64,000 bases of DNA from an uncultured Microbacterium sp. GTDB taxonomy: Bacteria; Actinomycetota; Actinomycetes; Actinomycetales; Microbacteriaceae. The position numbers and the translations under genes are program-made. Below are positions 11,323 through 20,001 of the stretch, piece by piece (the stretch's first letter is position 1; every line of letters begins with the position of its first letter). The DNA lies in NCBI RefSeq assembly GCF_947489255.1, contig NZ_CANLCY010000005.1, positions 474,077 through 538,076 of the forward strand, in the 5' to 3' direction. A model generated the notes under the pieces. That model was not told the DNA's origin and searched no databases. It was given only the letters and a program-made list of their open reading frames with translations.

Positions 11323-12591
11323 ATGTCCGCTGTGACACGTCAGTTCCCCAACCCCGTCGAACTGCTCGAGCTCATGCAGTTCAAGCGGCCCGACTTCAAC
11401 GGCCGTCGCCGGCGCCTGAACGCCGCCCTGACGATCGCCGACCTGCGCGACATCGCCAAGCGCCGCACCCCGGCCGCCGCCTTCGACTACACCGACGGCG
11501 CTGCGGACAGCGAAGAGGGCCTCGCCCGCGCCCGGCAGGCGTTCGCCGACGTCGAGTTCCGCCCGTCGATCCTGCGCGACGTCTCGCACGTCGACACGTC
11601 GTGCGAGATCTTCGGCGGCCCGTCGGCCCTGCCCTTCGGCATCGCGCCCACGGGCTTCACGCGCCTGATGCAGACCGAGGGCGAGATCGCCGGAGCCGGT
11701 GCCGCGGGGGCGGCCGGCATCCCGTTCACGCTCTCGACCCTGGGTACGAGCTCGATCGAATCGGTGCAGCAGGCCAATCCGAACGGGCGCAACTGGTTCC
11801 AGCTGTACGTGATGAAGCAGCGCGAGATCTCCTACGCGCTCGTCGAGCGCGCGGCCGCCGCGGGCTTCGACACGCTGTTCTTCACCGTCGACACCCCGGT
11901 CGCCGGTGCTCGCCTGCGCGACAAGCGCAACGGCTTCTCGATTCCGCCGCAGCTCAGCGTGTCGACGATCGTCGACGCCCTGCCGCGTCCGTGGTGGTGG
12001 TGGGACTTCCTCACCACGCCCAAGCTCGAGTTCGCCTCGCTCAGCGCCACCGGCGGCACGGTGGGCGAACTGCTGAACGCCGCGATGGACCCGTCGATCT
12101 CGTTCGACGACCTCGCCGAGATCCGCGCCCTGTGGCCCGGCAAGCTCGTCATCAAGGGCGTGCAGAACGTCGAGGACTCCCGGCGACTGGCCGACCTCGG
12201 CGTCGACGGCATCGTCCTGTCCAACCACGGTGGGCGCCAGCTCGACCGTGCACCCGTGCCGTTCCACCTGCTGCCCGAGGTCGTCCGCGAGGTCGGCGCC
12301 GACACCGAGATCGCGATCGACACCGGGATCATGAACGGCGCCGACATCGTGGCATCCCTCGCCCTCGGCGCGAAGTTCACGCTCATCGGGCGGGCGTATC
12401 TCTACGGCCTCATGGCCGGCGGGCGCCAGGGCGTCGACCGGGCGATCGAGATCCTCGCCGACCAGGTCGTGCGCACGATGCAGCTGCTGCAGGTGACCTC
12501 GCTCGCCGAGCTGACCCCCGACCACGTCACGCAGCTGGAGCGTCTGGTCCCCCGGCCGCGAGCGGCGACCGCCGCCGCGCAACGGGCCTGA
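11323..12591 (+). CDS. lldD: FMN-dependent L-lactate dehydrogenase
   Basis: This 422-aa member of the alpha-hydroxy-acid oxidase family oxidises L-lactate to pyruvate and passes electrons to the respiratory chain. It opens with the substrate/FMN region ([22 protein letters not shown]), contains [10 protein letters not shown] and [10 protein letters not shown], and has the active-site motif SNHGGRQLD with the catalytic His at residue 302 and the FMN-phosphate segment [12 protein letters not shown] followed by [12 protein letters not shown]. The start follows GAAAGG. Its product pyruvate is the substrate of the ppsA enzyme encoded upstream. Confidence 0.92.
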   Translation: MSAVTRQFPNPVELLELMQFKRPDFNGRRRRLNAALTIADLRDIAKRRTPAAAFDYTDGAADSEEGLARARQAFADVEFRPSILRDVSHVDTSCEIFGGPSALPFGIAPTGFTRLMQTEGEIAGAGAAGAAGIPFTLSTLGTSSIESVQQANPNGRNWFQLYVMKQREISYALVERAAAAGFDTLFFTVDTPVAGARLRDKRNGFSIPPQLSVSTIVDALPRPWWWWDFLTTPKLEFASLSATGGTVGELLNAAMDPSISFDDLAEIRALWPGKLVIKGVQNVEDSRRLADLGVDGIVLSNHGGRQLDRAPVPFHLLPEVVREVGADTEIAIDTGIMNGADIVASLALGAKFTLIGRAYLYGLMAGGRQGVDRAIEILADQVVRTMQLLQVTSLAELTPDHVTQLERLVPRPRAATAAAQRA

Positions 12592-12600
12592 CACCGGCGC

Positions 12601-12634
12601 CGGCCGGGTGCGATCGAGGGGGGGCGCCCGGCCG
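12601..12634 (+). terminator. Terminator hairpin after lldD
   Basis: Arms CGGCCGGGTGC and GCGCCCGGCCG pair over 11 bases (one wobble), ten bases beyond the lldD stop, before the ABC operon. Confidence 0.55.
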
Positions 12635-12723
12635 GCCGGATCCCCCTCGGATCGGTCCCGAGGGGGACGCGGATACATCCGGTGGCGGACGACCTCGAAG
12701 GGCATTCCGGCTGGGATGGAGGC

Positions 12724-13443
12724 ATGACTTCTTCTGCTGTGCTCACCGCCCACGGGCTCGTCAAGAGCTACGGAGACCTGCGCGCCCTCGACGACGTCTC
12801 GCTGACCATCCGCGCCGGCGAGTCGGTCGCCGTGATGGGGCCCTCGGGATCGGGCAAGACCACGCTGCTGCACTGCCTCGCGGCGGTCATCGCCCCCGAT
12901 GCCGGCTCGATCGTGCTGTCGGCCCCCGGCGCCGCTCCGCGGGAGCTGGTCGGGCTCTCGGAGAGCGAGCGCGCCCGCGCGCGCCGCGAGGCCCTGGGCT
13001 TCGTGTTCCAGCAGCACCTGCTGCTGCCCGAGCTGACGGCCGTCGAGAACGCGGCACTGCCCCTACTGCTGACGGGGGCGAAACGACAGGATGCCGAGCG
13101 GCACGCGGCCGTGTGGCTGGCGGCGCTCGGATTGGCCGGGCTCGAGGAGCGTCGGATCGGTCAGCTGTCGGGCGGGCAGGCGCAGCGCGTGGCGATCGCG
13201 CGCGCCCAGGTGACCGGCGCCCCGGTGGTCTTCGCCGACGAGCCGACCGGGGCTCTCGACTCGGCGACCTCGGCCGAGGTGCTCGACGCCCTGCTGCACG
13301 CCACGACGGGCCAGGGGCGCACGCTCGTCGTGGTCACCCACGACGCCGATGTCGCCCGCCGGTGCTCGCGCACGGTGCGGGTGAGCGACGGCCGCGTGGT
13401 GAGCGACACCGGTGCGGCCGCCTCGACCGGGGGTGCGCGATGA
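12724..13443 (+). CDS. ABC transporter ATP-binding protein (MacB/LolD type)
   Basis: The 239-aa ATPase has Walker A GPSGSGKT (39-46), a Q-loop with VFQQHLLLPELTAVEN, signature LSGGQAQRVAIARA and Walker B VVFADEPTGALDS, followed by the switch His in VVTHDADVAR. ATG 12724 has GGAGG in front of it and is preferred to an upstream in-frame ATG. It overlaps the permease gene by 4 bases (ATGA). This pair forms the core of an FtsX-type transporter, which commonly expels antimicrobials or remodels the envelope; the substrate is unknown. Confidence 0.9.
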   Translation: MTSSAVLTAHGLVKSYGDLRALDDVSLTIRAGESVAVMGPSGSGKTTLLHCLAAVIAPDAGSIVLSAPGAAPRELVGLSESERARARREALGFVFQQHLLLPELTAVENAALPLLLTGAKRQDAERHAAVWLAALGLAGLEERRIGQLSGGQAQRVAIARAQVTGAPVVFADEPTGALDSATSAEVLDALLHATTGQGRTLVVVTHDADVARRCSRTVRVSDGRVVSDTGAAASTGGAR

Positions 13444-14774
13444 GTGTCGTCCTCCCCCTGGCGCGGCAGTTGAGCCGACCCGCGCGGCAGGGGCGTGCCG
13501 CTGTCGTGCTGCCGATCGTCGCGTTCGCCGTCACCACCGCGCTGCTGCTCGTGGTCGCCGGCGGGGCGCGGATGTTCCTCGTCGACCCGCGCACGGCCGA
13601 CGGCGGCGGCCTGTACGGCATCCTCGCGGTGCTCGCACTGCTGCTGCTCGCCGTCCCGCTCGTCACGCTCGGCGCCGCCGCCGCGCGCCTCACGAGTCGA
13701 CGACGCAACGACCGGCTCGCGACCCTGCGGCTGCTGGGCGCGAGCACGCGCGAACTGTGGGCGCTCACCGTGCTCGAGGCGACGGCCGTGGCCGCCGTCG
13801 GCGCCGTCGGGGGAGTCGCGATCTACGCGGCGCTCCTGCCGCTCGTGGGGCTTCTGCCGTTCTTCGGCGCGACCGTCGGCGTCGCCGCCGTCGCGATCGA
13901 CCCGCTGCTCGGACTCGGCGTGCTCGCCGGCGTCGTCGTGATCGGTGCGGCGAGCGCGGCCGCGAGCCTGCGGCGGGTCGCCGTCACCCCGCTCGGGGTG
14001 CGCACCCGCAGTGCCGCTCCCCCGTCGCGCACCGCCGCGCTCGTGATCGGAGGGGTGCTGATCGTGGTCGTCGTGCTGGTAGTGTCGAACTTCTCCGTCG
14101 TCGCGCAGCTGCTCGGCCCGGCAGTGGGGATCGCCCTGCTGCTCGGCGTGTTCGCGGGCGCGCTCGCCCTGCTCAACCTCATCGGGGCGCCGATCGTCGC
14201 CGCGCGGGGCCGGTCTCTGGCGCGCCGCGCGCGCACGGCATCCGAGCTCATCGCGGGACGCGAGCTCGCCGCGCACGCGGGCCCCGCCTGGCGGCGCGTG
14301 TCGGGCATGGCGATCGTCGCCTTCATCGCGGTGGTGGCCGGGTGCGGACTGTCGATCGTCGACGCGGCCGGCGACGCGGGTCCGACGTTCCTGATGCGCG
14401 ACATCCGCACGGGCGTCCTCGTGACGCTCGGTATCGCGTTCCTCCTGCTCGCCTGCGCCGTGGGGGTGACGCAGGCGGCGTCGGTGCTCGAGGATCGCGA
14501 GCTTCTCATCGGACTCGACCGTCTCGGCATCCCGGATGCCGAACTGCGGCGCGCACGTCGACTCACGGTCATGGTGCCGTTGCGGTGGGCGGCGGGAGGC
14601 GGTGCCGCGCTGGGGGCGGTGATGGCGTTCCCGATCGTGGGGATCAGCCTCGTCGTCGCGCCCCTGTCGGTGCTCACCATCGTCGCGACCTTCGTCGGCG
14701 GCTTCGCCCTGGTGCGGGCGGCGCTGGCGTCGACTCGGCCGATCGTCGACGGCATCCGCCGCGAGACGATCTGA
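13440..14774 (+). CDS. FtsX-like ABC permease
   Basis: This 444-aa membrane protein begins MSVVLPLARQLSRPARQGRAA. It shows the double FtsX arrangement: an N-terminal helix, a cytoplasmic stretch (RNDRLATLRLLGASTRELWAL, a classic FtsX coupling segment), three helices, a second helix block and a repeat of the coupling region (ILLIGLDRLGIPDAELRRAR-like) before the final helices. It pairs with the ATPase through an overlapping start. The extracellular loops are short, so it is more like exporters of small hydrophobic compounds than MacB, but this is inference. Confidence 0.82.
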   Translation: MSVVLPLARQLSRPARQGRAAVVLPIVAFAVTTALLLVVAGGARMFLVDPRTADGGGLYGILAVLALLLLAVPLVTLGAAAARLTSRRRNDRLATLRLLGASTRELWALTVLEATAVAAVGAVGGVAIYAALLPLVGLLPFFGATVGVAAVAIDPLLGLGVLAGVVVIGAASAAASLRRVAVTPLGVRTRSAAPPSRTAALVIGGVLIVVVVLVVSNFSVVAQLLGPAVGIALLLGVFAGALALLNLIGAPIVAARGRSLARRARTASELIAGRELAAHAGPAWRRVSGMAIVAFIAVVAGCGLSIVDAAGDAGPTFLMRDIRTGVLVTLGIAFLLLACAVGVTQAASVLEDRELLIGLDRLGIPDAELRRARRLTVMVPLRWAAGGGAALGAVMAFPIVGISLVVAPLSVLTIVATFVGGFALVRAALASTRPIVDGIRRETI

Positions 14775-14811
14775 GCCCGTGGACCCCCGCCCGCCGCGAA
14801 CGCGAGCGGGG

Positions 14812-14855
14812 CCGCGGACCGGGAGGGTTATTGGGGGCTCCTCCCGGCCCGCGGA
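14812..14855. terminator. Hairpin between convergent ftsX-like and mmpL genes
   Basis: CCGGGAGG (14819-14826) pairs perfectly with CCTCCCGG (14840-14847), and flanking CCGCGG/CCGCGG extends the stem. It occupies the gap between two convergent genes and is read as a bidirectional terminator. Confidence 0.55.
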
Positions 14856-14860
14856 TCTCA

Positions 14861-16987
14861 TCAGACGCCGACGCCCTTGCGGCGTTCGGCGCGAGTCGCC
14901 GGTGCCTCGACCTGCTCGGACGCCTCTGCGGCATCGGCATCCGTCACCTTCGGCTTGCGGGGCCACCAGAACCGGTCTCCGGCGATGAACGCCATGGCCG
15001 GCACGATGACCGTGCGCACGAGCAGCGTGTCGATCAGCACGCCGATGCAGACGATGATGCCGATCTGCGTGAGCGTGATGAGCGGCAGCACGCCCAGCAC
15101 CGCGAACACCGCGGCGAGCAGGATGCCGGCACTCGTGATCACCGCGCCGGTCGCGGCGAGCGCGCGGATCATGCCCTGCGTGGTGCCGAGCGTGCGGCTC
15201 TCCTCCTGGGCGCGGGTGACGAGGAAGATGCTGTAATCCACGCCGAGCGCGACCAGGAACAGGAAGCTGAACAGCAGCACGTTCGTGTCGATCGCGGGGA
15301 AGCCGAACAGCGGCGTCTGGAACAGCCACCACGCGGCGCCCACCGCCGAGAAGAAGCTCGCGACGACGGCCAGCAGCAGCAGGATCGGCGCCAACAGGGC
15401 TCGCAGCAGGATCACCAGCACGAGGAAGACCAGCACGAGGATCAGCGGGATGATCAGCGACTGATCGCGCTCCTGGGCGCCCGCGACGTCGAGGGCCTGG
15501 GCGTCGAGTCCGCCGACGAGCGCGTCGCCGGAGCCGACGGTGTCGAGGTCGGCGCGCAGCCGCTCGATCGTCGCGAAGGCCTCGGGCGTCTCGGCCGCAG
15601 ACGACAGCGTGACGTCAACGCGGGCCCAGTCGCCGTTCTCCTCGACCAGGCGGGCGGAGTCGACGCCCTCGATCCCGCTCGCGGCCGCGACGACCGCGTC
15701 GGCGTCGGCCACCGGGGCGACCACCGTCGACGGGGAGGTGGCGCCGGCCGAGAAGGCCTCTGCGAGCACCTCCTGCCCCGTCACGGCGTCGGGCTTCTGC
15801 AGGAAGCGATCGTTCTGCGACAGACCCGTCTGCACGAAGAACAGGCCGCTCGCGAGCGCTCCGAGCACGACCGCCCCGGTCAGCGCGACCACGACCGGAC
15901 GACGCGAGACCCCGCGGCCGAGCTTGCCCCACGGGCTGCGCGAGATGGCATCGGGCGACCCGAAGCGCGGGATGTAGGGCCAGAACAGCCAGCGGCCGAA
16001 CAGCACGAGAGCGGCCGGGAGCACGATCAGCGCGAACGCCATCGCCACGACGACGCCCACCGCGCAGGCGAGTCCGAGCGCACGGTTGCCCGACAGCTCG
16101 CCGAGCAGCAGGGTCGCCAGGGCCAGGGCCACGGTGGAACCGCTGGCGATGATCGCGGGACCGGCGCCGCGGACGGCGCGGCGCATGGCCTCGCGACGAT
16201 CTTCGGCGAGGCGCAGTTCGTCGCGGTAGCGCGCGATGAGCAGCAGGGCGTAGTTGGTGCCCGCGCCGAACACGAGCACCGACAGGATGCCGGTGATCGA
16301 CGCGTCGAGCTGCACTCCCACCGCAGCGGCCACGCGGCGCGCGACGATACCGGCCGAGGCATCGGCGGTGCCGATGACGATGAGCGGCACGAGCCAGAGC
16401 CACGGACTGCGATAGGTGATGAGCAGCAGCACGGCGACGACGATGACGGTGGTCAGCAGGAGGGTGAAGTCGGCGCCGTCGAAGACCGCGGCGATGTCGA
16501 CCTCGAAGCCCTCGGGACCGGTGAGGTACGTGCGCACCCCGTCGAGGCCGTCGGCCGCGAGGGTGCGGATCTCCGCGGCGCGCTCGGCTTGGACTTCGAC
16601 GTTCGCTTCGGGGGCGAGGGGCACGATCAGCAGCGCGACGGTTCCGTCTTCGGAGACCTGCGCCGGCGGGATGAACCCGTCGGGGGTGAGATCGACGAGA
16701 TCGCCGAAGGACTTCTGCTGAATGGCGGCGACCGTCTCGGCGGACAGCGCCGCTCCGTCGTCGGAGGCGAAGACGACCAGCGCCGAGGTGGTGTCGGCGT
16801 CGGGGAAGGTGTCGAGCACCTTCTGCACCTGCACGGACTCGGCGCTGTCGGGCAGCCCGGTGGCCGGTGCCGTGTCGCTCGTCGCGCCCGAGCCGAGAGC
16901 GAACAGCGCCGCGACGCCCGCGAACGCCACGACGAGCACGATCCACGACGTGCGGGCCGAGGTGAGGAAACGGAGGAAGCCGGTCAT
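14861..16987 (-). CDS. MMPL-family RND exporter
   Basis: The 708-aa protein has an N-terminal helix (TSWIVLVVAFAGVAALFALG), an extracellular domain with QVQKVLDTFPDADTTSALVVFAS, a first block of helices including VFGAGTNYALLLIARYRDELR, a second extracellular domain, and a second block with ALGVDYSIFLVTRAQEES. The GxxYxxxL/I and GVDYSIF motifs carry the family's proton-relay Asp/Tyr residues. It ends with a short basic/acidic tail. Divergence from a MarR gene with a palindromic operator suggests inducible efflux or lipid export. Confidence 0.9.
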   Translation of the reverse strand: MTGFLRFLTSARTSWIVLVVAFAGVAALFALGSGATSDTAPATGLPDSAESVQVQKVLDTFPDADTTSALVVFASDDGAALSAETVAAIQQKSFGDLVDLTPDGFIPPAQVSEDGTVALLIVPLAPEANVEVQAERAAEIRTLAADGLDGVRTYLTGPEGFEVDIAAVFDGADFTLLLTTVIVVAVLLLITYRSPWLWLVPLIVIGTADASAGIVARRVAAAVGVQLDASITGILSVLVFGAGTNYALLLIARYRDELRLAEDRREAMRRAVRGAGPAIIASGSTVALALATLLLGELSGNRALGLACAVGVVVAMAFALIVLPAALVLFGRWLFWPYIPRFGSPDAISRSPWGKLGRGVSRRPVVVALTGAVVLGALASGLFFVQTGLSQNDRFLQKPDAVTGQEVLAEAFSAGATSPSTVVAPVADADAVVAAASGIEGVDSARLVEENGDWARVDVTLSSAAETPEAFATIERLRADLDTVGSGDALVGGLDAQALDVAGAQERDQSLIIPLILVLVFLVLVILLRALLAPILLLLAVVASFFSAVGAAWWLFQTPLFGFPAIDTNVLLFSFLFLVALGVDYSIFLVTRAQEESRTLGTTQGMIRALAATGAVITSAGILLAAVFAVLGVLPLITLTQIGIIVCIGVLIDTLLVRTVIVPAMAFIAGDRFWWPRKPKVTDADAAEASEQVEAPATRAERRKGVGV

Positions 16988-17011
16988 GGGGAGCCTTCGC
17001 TAGATTTTGGA

Positions 17012-17032
17012 GTATCTCGATAATCGAGATAC
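17012..17032. promoter_or_regulatory. 21-bp perfect palindromic operator of the MarR/MMPL pair
   Basis: Half-sites GTATCTCGAT and ATCGAGATAC are exact inverted copies around a central A, lying in the 72-base divergent region 25 bases from the MMPL start. Size and symmetry are typical of MarR operators. Confidence 0.75.
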
Positions 17033-17059
17033 GAGAAAGGTAGCCCAATCACGCGTAGA

Positions 17060-17590
17060 GTGCCAGTCATGGAAGAGCCGAATCCTTCCTCCCCACCCCC
17101 CGTCGTCGGCGGCGTCGCCGTGCCGCCCACGCGGCGTCCGACCGCGCTCGTGCGCGACCTCTTCACCGCCGGATCGGTGTTCGAGAAGGCCCTGCAGCGC
17201 GAACTCGCCGTCAACCCGACGGGGCTGGATGCCATGGGCCACCTCGTCATGTCGGGTCCCCTGTCGCCGGGTGAGCTCTCGCGCCGCCTCGACCTCACGA
17301 CCGCCGCCACGACCGCCGCGATCGACCGCCTCGTCGACCTCGGACACGTCACGCGCACCCCGCATCCCACCGACCGCCGCAGCGTGCTCGTGGTGCCCAC
17401 CGACACGTCGATGGCCCGCGCGATGGGGCACCTCATGCCGATGATCGCGAGCGTCGACGCCGTGCTCGACGAGTTCAGCGACGAGGAGCAGGAGGTCATC
17501 ACCCGCTACCTCGAGCGAGTGATCGCGTCGTACGGCATCCCCGACGACGGCGAGATCCGGTCGATGGCGGTCCCCCGCACGACGCACTGA
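17060..17590 (+). CDS. MarR-family regulator
   Basis: This ~176-aa regulator has the MarR winged helix: LDAMGHLVMSGPLSPGELSRRLDLTTAATTAAIDRLVDLGHVTRTPHPTDRRSVLVVPT, with the recognition helix TTAATTAAIDRL and the wing DRRS. Start is GTG 17060 or ATG 17069; neither has a strong RBS. It should repress the divergent MMPL exporter and itself through the palindrome at 17012, released by a ligand, as is usual for such pairs. The ligand is unknown. Confidence 0.85.
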   Translation: MPVMEEPNPSSPPPVVGGVAVPPTRRPTALVRDLFTAGSVFEKALQRELAVNPTGLDAMGHLVMSGPLSPGELSRRLDLTTAATTAAIDRLVDLGHVTRTPHPTDRRSVLVVPTDTSMARAMGHLMPMIASVDAVLDEFSDEEQEVITRYLERVIASYGIPDDGEIRSMAVPRTTH

Positions 17591-17658
17591 CCCGGGGCCG
17601 CGCGCCCCGCCCGGCGCCCGGCGCCTTGCGCACGGCGCTCCGCGCCCGCCGCTCCGTC

Positions 17659-17714
17659 GAGTGTCCAAGACATGCCGTTCGGGCGACGTCGCCGACGGCG
17701 TGTTCTGGACACTC
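17659..17714. repeat. Long imperfect inverted repeat
   Basis: The left arm starting GAGTGTCCAAGACATGCCGT and the right arm ending TGTTCTGGACACTC match at 17 of 20 positions, and the loop itself contains the palindrome GGCGACGTCGCC. It sits between the marR and Nudix genes. It may be a terminator or a mobile palindromic element. Confidence 0.6.
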
Positions 17715-17776
17715 AACGGGGATGTTGGTGCTTCGCGGGGGACAGAGGGCCGGGGCGCGGCTGCTACCGTGCGGGA

Positions 17777-18184
17777 GTGCTTCCGGATGCCACGACCCCC
17801 CGCCGAATCCACGTCTCGGCCGCCGTCATCACCGACGCCGACGGGCGCCTGCTCGTCGTGCGCAAAGCCGGGACCACGGCGTTCATGCAGCCCGGCGGCA
17901 AGCCCGAAGCGGGCGAGAACCCGGCCGAGACCCTCGCGCGCGAGCTCGCGGAGGAGATCGGCGTGCACGTCGACCCCGGCGCCCTGGAGCCCCTCGGAGA
18001 GTTCACCGCCTCCGCGGCCAACGAGCCCGGCTTCGAGGTGGTCGCCGACGTGTTCCGCGTCGACATCGGCGAGCAGCAGCCGACCCCGGATGCCGAGATC
18101 GCCGAGCTCCGCTGGGTCACCGCCGCGACGGCATCCGGTATCGAGATCGCCCCGCTCGCGCGGGAATACTTCCTGCCGGCCTGA
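17777..18184 (+). CDS. Nudix hydrolase
   Basis: This 135-aa protein has a complete Nudix box, GGKPEAGENPAETLARELAEEIGV, written here as G-x5-E-x7-REL-AEEIG across two segments (GGKPEAGENPAE and TLARELAEEIGV), for Mg2+-dependent cleavage of nucleoside diphosphate-X compounds. It begins RRIHVSAAVITDADGRLLVVRKAG and ends PLAREYFLPA. I prefer GTG 17777, since earlier in-frame codons encode an Arg-rich unlikely N-terminus that would lie within the inverted repeat. The exact substrate cannot be told from the sequence. Confidence 0.82.
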   Translation: MLPDATTPRRIHVSAAVITDADGRLLVVRKAGTTAFMQPGGKPEAGENPAETLARELAEEIGVHVDPGALEPLGEFTASAANEPGFEVVADVFRVDIGEQQPTPDAEIAELRWVTAATASGIEIAPLAREYFLPA

Positions 18185-18201
18185 CGCGGCGGTCGCGCCG
18201 G

Positions 18202-18223
18202 CCCCTTCGACAAGCTCAGGGAC
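18202..18223. repeat. Dispersed actinobacterial repeat CCCTTCGACAAGCTCAGGG
   Basis: This short element, recognised from memory as a motif scattered through many actinobacterial genomes between genes, lies in the gap between the convergent Nudix and SDR genes. CCCT/AGGG ends allow a small hairpin. Confidence 0.5.
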
Positions 18224-18270
18224 CTCACGCCCCACTCGCCGACCTCACGCCGCGGGGATCAGGCGCCGAC

Positions 18271-19758
18271 TCACCACGAGCTCTTGCGGTAGTCCTTCAG
18301 GAAGATGCCGAACAGGTCTTCGCCGGCCTCGCCGCGCACGATCGGGTCGTACACGCGCGCGGCTCCGTCGACGAGGTCGAGCGGGGCGTGGAAGCCCTCC
18401 TCGGCCAGGCGCACCTTGGTGAAGTGCGGGCGTTCGTCGGTGATCCAGCCGGTGTCGACGGCGGTCATGAGGATGCCGTCCGCCTCGAACATCTCGCGGG
18501 CGCTCGTGCGCGTGAGCATGTTCAGCGCCGCCTTGGCCATGTTGGTGTGCGGGTGGCCGGGTCCCTTGTATCCGCGACCGAACACGCCCTCCATCGCCGA
18601 GACGTTGACGATGTACTTGCGGTCGAACGTGGATGCCGCCATCGCGGGCCGCAGGCGACTGACGAGCAGGAACGGCGCGGTCATGTTCGCCAGCTGCACC
18701 TCGAGCATCTCGAGCGGCTCGACCTGGTCGACGTGCTGCGTCCAGCTGTTGATGCGGTCCTCGTCGGGGATGAGGCCGCCCGCGTCGATCGCCGTTCCTG
18801 TCATCAGTCGCTCGAGCGATGAGGATCCTGCCGCCATCGCCTCCGCGGTCAGCTCGTCGGCCGTGCGGGCGGCCGAGGCGAGGATCGGGTGCGCCGACAC
18901 CGACTGCGCGAGCGCGAGCGGGTGCGCGTCATTGGTGTGGCCGAAGGTGACGAGCTCGGGCAACGGGCCGTCGGGCAGCGGTGCCAGTTCGGCATCCACC
19001 AGGGGTTTGTAGGCCCCAGGAGACCGCCGCACGGTCTGGGCGGCGTTGTTGATGAGGATGTCGAGGGGCCCATCGGATGCCACCGACTCGGCGAGACCGA
19101 TCACCTGCGCCGGGTCGCGCAGGTCGATGCCCACGACCTTGAGGCGGTGCAGCCAGTCGGCGCTGTCGGGGAGCGACGAGAAACGGCGCACGGCGTCGCG
19201 GGGGAAGCGCGTGGTGATCGTGGTGTGCGCGCCGTCGCGCAGCAGTCGCAGGGCGATGTACATGCCGATCTTGGCGCGGCCGCCGGTGAGCAGGGCGCGT
19301 CGGCCGGTGAGGTCGGTGCGGGCGTCGCGCTTCTCGTGGCTCATCGACGCGCAGTCGGGGCAGAGCTGGTGATAGAACGCGTCGACGAGGGTGTAGTCCT
19401 GCTTGCAGATGTAGCAGGCGCGGGCCTTGATCAGCTCGCCCGCGAACGGCATGGCGGTACGCGCCTGCAGCGGGATGCCACGGGTCTCGTCGTCGATGCG
19501 GTCGGGAGCGCCGGTGGCGGTGGCGGCGACGACCGCGCGGTCGGCGTCGGCGATGCGCTGGCGCTTCTCCTTGCGCGACTGCCGCTTGACGTCCTTGTAG
19601 AGCTTGCCGGTCTGGCGGCGCAGGGCGATGTAGGCGGGGTCGTCGTGGTCGAGCGAGGAGGCGGCGTCGATGACGCGCAGCGCGATCTCGAGCTCGGACG
19701 GGTCGATGGTGGTCGACCGCGCGGCATCGCGGTCGGGGCTCAGCAGTGTTTCGGGCAC
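18271..19758 (-). CDS. SDR-family oxidoreductase with N-terminal zinc-finger-like region
   Basis: The 495-aa protein is far longer than ordinary short-chain dehydrogenases (~250 aa). Residues 1-110 are charged and helical. CYIC (115-118) and CPDC (133-136) form a CxxC-x14-CxxC zinc-binding pair. A Rossmann domain follows with TGGRAKIG (158-165) in the cofactor loop and LINNAAQTVRR. At the expected catalytic YxxxK the sequence is TNMAK, so the usual Tyr is replaced by Thr while Lys remains. The fold is clear; the reaction is not, and it may be non-classical or a non-catalytic NAD(P)-binding protein. Confidence 0.8.
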   Translation of the reverse strand: MPETLLSPDRDAARSTTIDPSELEIALRVIDAASSLDHDDPAYIALRRQTGKLYKDVKRQSRKEKRQRIADADRAVVAATATGAPDRIDDETRGIPLQARTAMPFAGELIKARACYICKQDYTLVDAFYHQLCPDCASMSHEKRDARTDLTGRRALLTGGRAKIGMYIALRLLRDGAHTTITTRFPRDAVRRFSSLPDSADWLHRLKVVGIDLRDPAQVIGLAESVASDGPLDILINNAAQTVRRSPGAYKPLVDAELAPLPDGPLPELVTFGHTNDAHPLALAQSVSAHPILASAARTADELTAEAMAAGSSSLERLMTGTAIDAGGLIPDEDRINSWTQHVDQVEPLEMLEVQLANMTAPFLLVSRLRPAMAASTFDRKYIVNVSAMEGVFGRGYKGPGHPHTNMAKAALNMLTRTSAREMFEADGILMTAVDTGWITDERPHFTKVRLAEEGFHAPLDLVDGAARVYDPIVRGEAGEDLFGIFLKDYRKSSW

Positions 19759-19845
19759 GGGGCAGTGTACCGAGGCCTTGCTGGACGACCGGTGGGCCCG
19801 GGCGTGTCGCGGCCGAGCGCGCTGCGGCTCAGCGGCCGGCCGCGC

Positions 19846-19992
19846 CTACTGCTTCCCGCCGTCGACCCACCGCGTGTGCGCCTTCAACGCGTGCAGCACG
19901 GCGAGGCGCACCACGACGTACAGGGCCGCCCCGATGACCGCGAGGCCGACGCCCCACACGAGAAGAAGGATCAGGGAGTGGGCACCGTACAT
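19846..19992 (-). CDS. Small single-pass membrane protein (48 aa)
   Basis: ATG 19992 begins MYGAHSLILLLVWGVGLAVI, continues through one hydrophobic helix to about residue 36 and ends in a basic, Trp-containing tail (KAHTRWVDGGKQ). It sits 9 bases downstream of the acyltransferase stop on the same strand, so it may be co-transcribed. No function is recognised. Confidence 0.5.
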   Translation of the reverse strand: MYGAHSLILLLVWGVGLAVIGAALYVVVRLAVLHALKAHTRWVDGGKQ

Positions 19993-20001
19993 CCCGCGAG
20001 C

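Noticed and set aside
13412-17023. 1203-codon plus-strand frame
   Set aside because: Runs across the FtsX-like gene in another frame and antisense to the MMPL gene; composition is Arg/Gly-rich shadow with no family features.
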